Below are positions 55,569-64,000 of a DNA stretch of 64,000 nt, in pieces. The position numbers and the translations under genes were made by a program. The notes beneath the pieces are model-generated. The model saw nothing but the letters and a program-made list of their open reading frames with translations. It made no database searches and was not told the origin of the DNA. Each line of letters starts with the position of its first letter. Within the stretch, counting starts at the first letter, position 1. This DNA comes from Streptococcus oralis (GTDB lineage Bacteria; Bacillota; Bacilli; Lactobacillales; Streptococcaceae): contig NZ_CP094226.1 in NCBI RefSeq assembly GCF_022749195.1, forward strand, positions 1,700,001 to 1,764,000, read 5' to 3'.

Positions 55569-57458
55569 AGAAATACTACGATTTTTACCTTCAAGATACA
55601 CCATCAAAATAGAAATATCTGCTGGGTTTACTCCCGAAATACGGCTAGCTTGACCGATGGTTTCTGGATTGATAAGTTTGAACTTCTGACGGGCTTCTGT
55701 CGCAATCGAGTCAATATCATCCCAGTCGATATTGGCTGGAATGCGTTTTTCTTCCATTCGTTTCATCTTGGCAACCTGGTCCATGGCTTTGGAAATATAA
55801 CCTTCGTACTTGATTTCTGTTTCAATCAATTCGATAATCTTGTCATCCAAGTTCTCTGCAGCTGGCCCGATGAAGGCCACCACATCTTGGTAAGAAACTT
55901 CTGGACGGCGAAGGAATTCCTTGGCTGTAACCGCATCTGTCAACGGCTTGAAGCCCATCTCCTCAACCTTAGCATTGGTTTCTTTGACTGGCTTGAGTTT
56001 GATACTGTCTAGGCGCTTCATCTCATTGTCAAATTGATTTTTCTTGATTTCAAAACGAGCCCAGCGTTCATCATCTACAAGTCCAATCTCGCGCCCCATC
56101 TCTGTCAAACGCATATCGGCATTATCATGACGGAGGATGAGACGGTATTCAGCACGGCTGGTCAAGAGACGATAGGGTTCAATAGTTCCCTTGGTCACCA
56201 AGTCATCAATCATGACCCCAATATAACCGTCGCTGCGCTTCAAAATCAACTCAGGTTTGCCTTGGATTTTCAGAGCCGCATTGATACCAGCGATAATCCC
56301 TTGACCAGCAGCTTCTTCGTAACCTGACGTTCCATTTGTCTGACCAGCTGTGAAAAGTCCTGAGATTTTCTTTGTTTCCAGAGTCGCACGCAACTGGTGA
56401 GGTAAGACCATGTCGTACTCAATGGCATAACCAGTACGCATCATTTCAGCATTTTCCAACCCTTTGATAGAATGAACCAAGTCACGTTGGACATCCTCTG
56501 GCAGACTGGTTGATAGGCCTTGAACATAAACTTCCTCTGTATTGCGCCCTTCTGGCTCAAGGAAAAGTTGGTGGCGTTCCTTGTCCGCAAAGCGCACAAT
56601 CTTGTCCTCAATTGACGGACAGTAACGAGGTCCCACTCCCTTGACCACACCTGTAAACATAGGCGCACGATGGAGGTTATTTTGGATAATTTCATGACTG
56701 GTACCATTGGTATAGGTCAACCAGCATGGCACTTGATCCTTGACATAGTCCTCATCACGTGAAGTATATGAGAAGTGATTTGGTGCTTCATCTCCTGGCT
56801 GAATCTCTGTCACATCGTAGTTGATAGAGGAAGCCTTGACACGTGGAGGGGTTCCTGTCTTGAAACGACCGATTTCGAGGCCCAATTCCTTGAGATTATC
56901 AGCTAGGTTAATAGAAGCCAGACTGTGGTTAGGACCTGACGAATACTTGAGGTCTCCGATAATGATTTCCCCACGTAGGGCAGTCCCTGTCGTCACGATA
57001 ACAGCCTTGGCAGCATACTCTTGATGGGTAGCTGTACGCACACCGACAACTTTGCCATCTTCCACCAAAATCTCATCAATCATGGTTTGACGAAGGGTCA
57101 GATTCTCTTGATTTTCAACTGTCTTGCGCATCTCCTTAGAGTAAAGTTCCTTGTCAGCCTGCGCACGAAGAGCACGGACAGCTGGACCCTTACCAGTGTT
57201 GAGCATCTTCATCTGGATGTAAGTCTTGTCAATGGTTTTGGCCATCTCGCCACCAAGGGCATCAACTTCACGCACGACAATCCCCTTGGCAGAACCACCG
57301 ATCGAAGGGTTACAAGGCATGAAAGCCAGCATTTCAATGTTGATGGTCGCAAGCAAGACCTTACAGCCCATACGGCTGGCTGCTAGAGATGCTTCTACCC
57401 CCGCGTGCCCCGCACCAATTACAATAATATCGTATTCTTCCGTAAAATTATAAGTCAT
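55545..57458 (-). CDS. mnmG: tRNA uridine-5-carboxymethylaminomethyl modification enzyme MnmG (GidA)
   Basis: A 637-aa FAD protein that with MnmE installs the cmnm5 group on wobble U34. FAD-binding GAGHAG at 15-20; PSIGGSAKG and [17 protein letters not shown] are typical, with a C-terminal MnmE/tRNA-binding domain ([11 protein letters not shown]). The last residues (TLQKSK) and the stop codon fall inside a BOX-like element. Its start overlaps the first Nudix gene by 11 bases. Confidence 0.96.
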   Translation of the reverse strand: MTYNFTEEYDIIVIGAGHAGVEASLAASRMGCKVLLATINIEMLAFMPCNPSIGGSAKGIVVREVDALGGEMAKTIDKTYIQMKMLNTGKGPAVRALRAQADKELYSKEMRKTVENQENLTLRQTMIDEILVEDGKVVGVRTATHQEYAAKAVIVTTGTALRGEIIIGDLKYSSGPNHSLASINLADNLKELGLEIGRFKTGTPPRVKASSINYDVTEIQPGDEAPNHFSYTSRDEDYVKDQVPCWLTYTNGTSHEIIQNNLHRAPMFTGVVKGVGPRYCPSIEDKIVRFADKERHQLFLEPEGRNTEEVYVQGLSTSLPEDVQRDLVHSIKGLENAEMMRTGYAIEYDMVLPHQLRATLETKKISGLFTAGQTNGTSGYEEAAGQGIIAGINAALKIQGKPELILKRSDGYIGVMIDDLVTKGTIEPYRLLTSRAEYRLILRHDNADMRLTEMGREIGLVDDERWARFEIKKNQFDNEMKRLDSIKLKPVKETNAKVEEMGFKPLTDAVTAKEFLRRPEVSYQDVVAFIGPAAENLDDKIIELIETEIKYEGYISKAMDQVAKMKRMEEKRIPANIDWDDIDSIATEARQKFKLINPETIGQASRISGVNPADISILMVYLEGKNRSISKTLQKSK

Positions 57459-57879
57459 TTCTTAACCTTTCAAAAATTTCTCGCAAATAAGGAACTAACT
57501 TCTCCTCCTCTAGAGCTTGATCCATAGTAACCCATTTAAAGTGTGTATGCTCTTCAGGATCTAATCTGATAATTGGCTTCTCCCCAACCCACTCTGCTTT
57601 ATAAACTAAGCGAGTAAAAACCGTATCCTTAGAGGTATCCAGTTGACTATCTTCGTGAAGAAGTTTGAGCGAACTGCTATCTAGCCTAACTCCCGCTTCT
57701 TCAATGCATTCTCTAAGAGCACCATCTCGCGGAAGTTCACCCTTTTCAACCCCGCCACCAGGAATATCCCAGTAAGTTGGATAAACGTTGGGTTCTCCTC
57801 TTTTAATTTCCGAACGCTGAATGAGTAAATAATCACCACCACTATGAACAAGTACATGGGCAATAAGCTTAACCATCAT
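57448..57879 (-). CDS. Nudix hydrolase
   Basis: A 143-aa protein with a Nudix box ([23 protein letters not shown] region) hydrolysing a nucleoside diphosphate derivative; MutT-like but the substrate is unknown. It overlaps mnmG and follows a second Nudix gene by 8 bases. SD AGGAGAG. Confidence 0.88.
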   Translation of the reverse strand: MMVKLIAHVLVHSGGDYLLIQRSEIKRGEPNVYPTYWDIPGGGVEKGELPRDGALRECIEEAGVRLDSSSLKLLHEDSQLDTSKDTVFTRLVYKAEWVGEKPIIRLDPEEHTHFKWVTMDQALEEEKLVPYLREIFERLRNDL

Positions 57880-57887
57880 TTTCTCTC

Positions 57888-58343
57888 CTATTCCTCAAGA
57901 TGAATGTGTCTTAGTTGGCCGTCCCAGTCTGGTAGAGCTGTTTTTAAAAAGGCTGGAACTAGATTAATCCCCTCAAGCCTATCCAAGTCAATCCACTTAC
58001 AGGGCTGCCTTTTCTCATCTTCCTGCATGGTCAACGGGGCATCCTCCAGCAAGTCTACCAAATAATGAAATTCGATGTTGTGATAGGAAACACCGTCTTG
58101 TTCAAAACGATTCTCAACTACAAAGGCTAGTCGCCCAGCTTGAGCTTTGACACCTAGTTCTTCCCTCACTTCACGGACTACCGCGTCTTCCGTGCTTTCA
58201 TTGACTTGAATCGCACCGCCAATAGTGTAATACTTGCCCTTATCTTTGGTAACTAGGAGCTTGCCATTTTGGAGAATTAAGGCTGTCGCTCGAACGCCAA
58301 AAACCGTATTTCCTGCTTTTGTCCGAAAGTCTGGTTGAGTCAT
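57888..58343 (-). CDS. Nudix hydrolase
   Basis: A 151-aa protein with a Nudix box (GGAIQVNESTEDAVVREVRE EL region). Start MTQPDFRTKAG (58343) with SD AAAGGAT; the frame opens nine codons upstream. It differs clearly from the neighbouring Nudix protein, so the two are not a recent tandem duplication. Substrate unknown. Confidence 0.88.
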   Translation of the reverse strand: MTQPDFRTKAGNTVFGVRATALILQNGKLLVTKDKGKYYTIGGAIQVNESTEDAVVREVREELGVKAQAGRLAFVVENRFEQDGVSYHNIEFHYLVDLLEDAPLTMQEDEKRQPCKWIDLDRLEGINLVPAFLKTALPDWDGQLRHIHLEE

Positions 58344-58491
58344 TTTTATCCTTTCCCTTAAACGACACAAAAACAGTCAAAACTCCAAAGAAGTGCAGGA
58401 CAAAAAGCCTGCAACATCCATGAGCTTTGACCATCATTTCTATTGCTTTTATTATTGTAGCAAATTGAGAAAATTTGTCAATCTAAATGTA

Positions 58492-58923
58492 CTATAATTG
58501 GCGAATCGCTTCAAAAGCTCCTTTGTCAATCTCGACTGGGTCAGAGAAGGCATCCAGAACAATCCCTCTCACCGGAAACTCCCCTATCTCTTCCGCAACA
58601 GATAAACAGTCCGTAAGAGGTAATTGCAACCAGGAAAAACGGTCATAATAGTCCTTAGGAATATCTTGTTCAGTTAAGAAACAAGGATAGAAGTAGTCGT
58701 CTCCCTTTCGCAGAATATCCGGTTTTAGTCGTACCCCTTCTTGTTCATCACTCTCATCCAGAAGATTCGGATTGAAGGGGACCCAGACTTTAGCTTGTTT
58801 CAATTCCTTGAACAAGGATTCAATCGACTCTGTCGTTTTCTCTCTCAAATACTCTTTCTTATAGTCAGAGAGGCTCATTGTTTGCTCTTTTTTAGCCGTT
58901 TTTTTCTTAAAAAACTGAAACAT
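58492..58923 (-). CDS. SseB N-terminal domain protein
   Basis: A 143-aa protein with a basic start (MFQFFKKKTAKKEQ) and an SseB-like domain (LKQAKVWVPFNPN, YFYPCFLTEQDIPKDYYDRF, RGIVLDAFSDPVEID). The family has no settled function. It lies 21 bases downstream of mnmA, in the same operon direction. Confidence 0.8.
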   Translation of the reverse strand: MFQFFKKKTAKKEQTMSLSDYKKEYLREKTTESIESLFKELKQAKVWVPFNPNLLDESDEQEGVRLKPDILRKGDDYFYPCFLTEQDIPKDYYDRFSWLQLPLTDCLSVAEEIGEFPVRGIVLDAFSDPVEIDKGAFEAIRQL

Positions 58924-58944
58924 TCTCTTTCCTCTTAGAAAATC

Positions 58945-60493
<1,549 letters not shown>

Positions 60494-61885
60494 TCAATTT
60501 TCCCCTTTAAGTTCTTTCTTCGCTTGTTCTATCTGGTATTTCACTTGCTCAAAGCCAGTTCCTCCTAAGGAATTCCGTCTCTGAACAGCAGTTTCTGGAC
60601 GCAAGTAGATATAAATATCCTCTTCAATCAAGGGATGGTAGGCTTGCAACTCCTCCAAATCCCAATCTTGGATGTTTTTACCATGCTTGATAGAGTCTAG
60701 AACCAATTTCCCTACTATTTCATGCGCTTCTCTAAAAGGGAGTCCTTTTTCAGCCAAATAATCTGCCAGTTCGGTCGCATTCGAAAAATCATTCTCTGTA
60801 GATTGCTGCATTTTGGCCTTATTAACCTGCATGCTCGATAGCATGCCTGCCAACACATCCAGAGAATTTAAAATCGTTTCTACTGTATCAAACATGCCTT
60901 CCTTGTCCTCTTGCAAATCCTTATTATAGGCCAGAGGCAAAGACTTCATGACGGTCAATAGCCCAAGCAAGTGCCCGTAAACCCGTCCTGTCTTCCCTCG
61001 AATCAATTCGGCCATATCAGGATTTTTCTTCTGGGGCATGATAGACGAACCCGTTGAAAAGCTATCAGACAAGCTGATGTACTGATACTCAAAACTGCAC
61101 CAATTGATGATTTCCTCACAAAAACGACTCATATGCATCATCAAAATGCTGGCATTTGACAGAAATTCTAAGATAAAATCGCGGTCACTAACAGCATCCA
61201 AAGAATTTGTATAAGGTTGCTTAAACTTCAACAAATCGCTAGACAATTGGCGATCAATAGGGAAAGTCGTCCCCGCCAAAGCAGTCGCACCCAGGGGAGA
61301 TAGGTCCGTATGTTTCAAGTTAAATGCAAATCGCTCGCTATCCCTTTGAAACATATTGTAATAAGCCATGAGATGGTGGGCAAAGCTAATCGGTTGGGCG
61401 TGCTGCAAATGAGTATAGCCTGGCATGATAGTTTCCACATGTTTTTCAGCCAAATCCAGCAAAACACTGTTCAGATTCGCCAACTTATCCAAGACATGGC
61501 CAAGTTGCTCCTTTAGATATAAGTGCATATCCGTTGCGACTTGGTCATTCCGAGAACGAGCCGTGTGCAATTTCCCAGCCAGAGGACCGATTTTCTCTGT
61601 CAGCAACACTTCCATATTCATATGAATATCTTCATTTGCAATATCAAAATGAAGCTCTCCTGCCTCTAAATCTCGCAACAAAGCTTTCAGACCATCTTGG
61701 ATCTGCTCTGCCTCTTCCAAGCTCAAAATGCCAGTCTGTCCTAGCATTTGAACATGAGCTAGGGAGCCCATCAAATCAAATTTTGCCAGCTGGTGGTCAA
61801 AGGAAATACTCGCACCGAACTGTTCTACCCACTCTTCCACAGTACCTTCAAATCGACCACCCCATAATTTTGTATTTTTCGGCAT
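60494..61885 (-). CDS. argH: Argininosuccinate lyase
   Basis: A 463-aa enzyme splitting argininosuccinate into arginine and fumarate, last step of arginine synthesis. The fumarase-superfamily signature [12 protein letters not shown] and the N-terminal KLWGGRFEG are present. It follows argG by 27 bases. No other arg biosynthesis genes are in the window, fitting citrulline-to-arginine conversion only. Confidence 0.96.
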   Translation of the reverse strand: MPKNTKLWGGRFEGTVEEWVEQFGASISFDHQLAKFDLMGSLAHVQMLGQTGILSLEEAEQIQDGLKALLRDLEAGELHFDIANEDIHMNMEVLLTEKIGPLAGKLHTARSRNDQVATDMHLYLKEQLGHVLDKLANLNSVLLDLAEKHVETIMPGYTHLQHAQPISFAHHLMAYYNMFQRDSERFAFNLKHTDLSPLGATALAGTTFPIDRQLSSDLLKFKQPYTNSLDAVSDRDFILEFLSNASILMMHMSRFCEEIINWCSFEYQYISLSDSFSTGSSIMPQKKNPDMAELIRGKTGRVYGHLLGLLTVMKSLPLAYNKDLQEDKEGMFDTVETILNSLDVLAGMLSSMQVNKAKMQQSTENDFSNATELADYLAEKGLPFREAHEIVGKLVLDSIKHGKNIQDWDLEELQAYHPLIEEDIYIYLRPETAVQRRNSLGGTGFEQVKYQIEQAKKELKGEN

Positions 61886-61912
61886 ATCCTGTCGTCCCTT
61901 TCTATCGCGTCA

Positions 61913-63109
61913 CTACTCAACATTTTTCTGAACTTCTGAATAAACCTTAGTCGGAAGCCCCCAAAGCTTGATAAAACCAACAGCCGCATCTTGGTCAAAG
62001 GTATCCGCACTAGTATAAGTCGCCAAATTTTCATCGTAAAGAGAATTTGGTGATTTCCGAGCCACTACCTGGGCGTTCCCCTTATAAAGTTTAACTTTTG
62101 CAGTTCCATTGACAACTTTCTGTGTCTCCTTGATATAGGCAATCAAAGCCTGAGTTGCTGGGCTAAACCACAGGGCATTATAGATGAGATTGGACAACTC
62201 ATTTTCGATAATAGGTTTGAAATGAGCCACTTCTCTCACAAGAGTCAAGTCTTCAATCTCCTTATGAGCTGCCAATAAAGTCACAGCACCTGGGCACTCA
62301 TAAATCTCTCTTGACTTAATACCGACTAGGCGATTTTCCACATGGTCAATACGACCGACACCATGTTTGCCCACAATTTCATTGAGTTTTTGAATCAAAT
62401 CCGCTACTTTCATCTTCTCACCATTGAGGGAGATGGGCACCCCGCAGCTAAACTCAATGTCAATAAATTCTGGACTGTCTGGTGCCTCTTCCGGAGAAGA
62501 TGTGATTCCAAATGCTTCTTCTGGTGCTTGGTTCCAAGGGTTTTCCAAGACACCACATTCATTTGCGCGTCCCCAAAGATTTTGATCGACAGAGTAAGGA
62601 TTGTCAAGGTCAGCTGGAACTGGGACGCCATTTTCTTTGGCATATTGGATTTCTTCTTCACGAGACCATTTCCACTCACGAACAGGCGCAACTACCTTTA
62701 GATTGGGATCCAAAGCTGCGATAGAGACTTCAAACCGAACTTGGTCGTTTCCCTTACCTGTACAACCATGGGCAATTGTGGTTGCCCCCGTCTGATGAGC
62801 TATTTCAACAAGTTTTTTTGAAATAAGAGGGCGACTCAGAGCAGATACCAAGGGATACTTTTGTTCATAGTAGGCATGTGCCTGAAGGGCCACTAAAACA
62901 TAGTCATTAGCAAATTCTTCCTTAACATCAATGACATAGGACTCTACAGCCCCAACCTTGAGAGCTTTATCGTGGATGAACTCCAAATCCTTTCCTTCAC
63001 CCACATCCATACAAACAGCAATCACATCATAGTCTTTTTTTAACCATGTAATAGCAACTGATGTATCCAATCCACCTGAATAGGCTAAAATGACTTTTTC
63101 CTTACTCAT
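61913..63109 (-). CDS. argG: Argininosuccinate synthase
   Basis: A 398-aa enzyme joining citrulline and aspartate with ATP. PP-loop [10 protein letters not shown] at the start; [14 protein letters not shown] and SPNSLYDE later. Operon: binding lipoprotein - argG - argH, 15 bases between the first two, suggesting uptake and synthesis are controlled together by ArgR. Confidence 0.96.
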   Translation of the reverse strand: MSKEKVILAYSGGLDTSVAITWLKKDYDVIAVCMDVGEGKDLEFIHDKALKVGAVESYVIDVKEEFANDYVLVALQAHAYYEQKYPLVSALSRPLISKKLVEIAHQTGATTIAHGCTGKGNDQVRFEVSIAALDPNLKVVAPVREWKWSREEEIQYAKENGVPVPADLDNPYSVDQNLWGRANECGVLENPWNQAPEEAFGITSSPEEAPDSPEFIDIEFSCGVPISLNGEKMKVADLIQKLNEIVGKHGVGRIDHVENRLVGIKSREIYECPGAVTLLAAHKEIEDLTLVREVAHFKPIIENELSNLIYNALWFSPATQALIAYIKETQKVVNGTAKVKLYKGNAQVVARKSPNSLYDENLATYTSADTFDQDAAVGFIKLWGLPTKVYSEVQKNVE

Positions 63110-63124
63110 TTCTCTTCCTTCTTT

Positions 63125-63931
63125 CTATTTTTCGATAGAGGCTTTAAAAGCATCGTCAATCAATTTGTCCAACTCCCCAGAATCCTTCAACTTCTGGATA
63201 GTTTTGTCAACCGCATCTTTTAATTCTTTACTGTCTTTTTTCATCGCAACAGCGTAGGAATCTTCTTTGTCATTGTCAAAATCAAGCTCAGCGATGGCTA
63301 GGTCTGGATTATTCTCTACAAATCCTTTTGCCACTGGTTCCTCAAAGATAACCGCATCCAGTTGCCCTGATTTTAAATCTGTTATCAAATTTCCATTTTT
63401 AGGAAGTGAAACGAGAGAAGAATTCTGCAAGGTTTCTTTGGCCAGAGTTTCCTGGATAGAACCTTTCTGCGCTCCAACCTTTTTCTGAGCCAAATCCTTG
63501 ACTGATTGGTAATTCGTTAATTCAGATTTTCTTACGATAACCTTATTTTTCGAAGTGTAGTAGGGAATTGAAAAATCGTAAACTTGACTTCTCTCCTCCG
63601 TTTTAGAAACACCTGATATGGCAAGATCGGCCTTGCCTGAATCAAGACTAGCTAGTACATTGTCAAAACTCATTGGAGAGAACTCCACTTCTACACCTAG
63701 TTCCTTTGCGATGGCTTTGGCTAGTTCAACATCTGAACCTACAATCTGATTTTTCCCATCGACCAATTTCTGGTATTCAAATGGAGCAAACTCTGGATTT
63801 AGGGCCACCACCAATTTTCCTTTAGCCTTAATGGCTTCAACACCTTGGGATTGAGTGTTACTACAAGCAAATAATAAGGGAAACATAAGCAAACCAAACA
63901 TCGTCATCAACACCTTCTTCACTTTATTCAT
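63125..63931 (-). CDS. Amino-acid (arginine-type) ABC transporter binding lipoprotein
   Basis: A 268-aa family-3 solute-binding lipoprotein (lipobox LFAC, Cys23). NPEFAPFEYQKLVDGKNQIV and SGVSKTEERSQVYDFS are typical. Its operon with argGH and the ARG-like palindrome upstream point to arginine (or citrulline) as ligand; a similar gene beside argGH in the pneumococcus is called abpA as I recall. Permease and ATPase are not adjacent in the window. SD AAAGGAGG. Confidence 0.85.
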   Translation of the reverse strand: MNKVKKVLMTMFGLLMFPLLFACSNTQSQGVEAIKAKGKLVVALNPEFAPFEYQKLVDGKNQIVGSDVELAKAIAKELGVEVEFSPMSFDNVLASLDSGKADLAISGVSKTEERSQVYDFSIPYYTSKNKVIVRKSELTNYQSVKDLAQKKVGAQKGSIQETLAKETLQNSSLVSLPKNGNLITDLKSGQLDAVIFEEPVAKGFVENNPDLAIAELDFDNDKEDSYAVAMKKDSKELKDAVDKTIQKLKDSGELDKLIDDAFKASIEK

Positions 63932-63958
63932 AGAAGAGCCTCCTTTTATTTTTATACT

Positions 63959-63979
63959 GTATTATTGTATAAATAATAC
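63959..63979 (-). promoter_or_regulatory. Candidate ARG box upstream of the argGH operon
   Basis: A 21-bp near-perfect palindrome, GTATTATT-GTATA-AATAATAC, lies about 30 bases before the binding-protein start. Its AT-rich form agrees with Gram-positive ARG operators (TGNATAWWTATNCA type) only in part. The promoter reaches the window edge. Confidence 0.5.
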
Positions 63980-64000
63980 TCTTCTCATTCTCGTTTGTCA

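Overview
The window looks like a chromosomal segment of a Streptococcus of the mitis group (S. mitis / S. oralis / S. pneumoniae and relatives). The evidence is low-GC coding sequence, AGGAG-type ribosome-binding sites, two BOX repeats of the pneumococcal type, a ComX-type cin-box in front of a ccs4-like operon, a streptococcal MET-box, and gene blocks that I recall from the pneumococcal chromosome (nrdD-ccs4-cls, ruvX-folC, corA-uvrA, metQ-M20-metN-metP, yesLMN-like two-component genes, tsaB-rimI-tsaD, rpoY-rnjA, mnmG-mnmA, argGH). The order differs from what I remember of S. pneumoniae. In particular argS-argR-mutS lies next to mutL-ruvA-tag, and an iron alcohol dehydrogenase and an MgtA-type ATPase lie inside the block. 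I therefore favour a non-pneumococcal mitis-group species, but cannot name it. No rRNA, tRNA, CRISPR array, complete insertion sequence or prophage was seen.

Layout. 1-4.4 kb: 5' part of nrdD with candidate NrdR boxes, then a competence-regulated pair (47-aa ORF plus ccs4) and cardiolipin synthase. 4.6-10.2 kb: iron ADH, a lipoprotein, folC, a run of small conserved genes (YrzB, RuvX, IreB families), a second lipoprotein and Spx. 10.3-19.4 kb: MgtA under an M-box riboswitch with a short leader ORF, M24 peptidase, uvrA, and divergent corA-DUF1129-TfoX. 19.5-32 kb: BOX element, S66 peptidase with an apparent AUA start, SemiSWEET, CPBP protease, tag, ruvA, an XRE regulator, mutL, a LytTR/DUF3021 pair, mutS, argR, argS and a 75-bp tandem hairpin array. 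32-49.5 kb: an unusual Nramp-like transporter, nrdI, YesN/YesM/YesL, an MptD-like ECF S component, methionine ABC uptake, an amino-acid binding lipoprotein, azlCD, a lipoprotein that may be translated from a leaderless mRNA, and an Rgg-CPBP-MFS cluster. 49.5-64 kb: tsaB-rimI-tsaD, a decayed three-module locus, rpoY-rnjA, mnmG, two Nudix genes, SseB, mnmA, a hairpin-rich spacer, argH-argG and an arginine-type binding lipoprotein.

How the genes fit together. Much of the window is housekeeping: DNA repair (uvrA, mutS, mutL, ruvA, tag), tRNA modification (tsaB/tsaD, mnmA, mnmG), RNA turnover (rnjA) and folate. It is mixed with nutrient uptake under visible control: Mg by the M-box, methionine by the MET-box, arginine by a candidate ARG palindrome. 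The most unusual material is non-coding: the M-box/leader-ORF arrangement at mgtA, and arrays of hairpins whose flanks and loops are repeated while the stem sequences differ but still pair.
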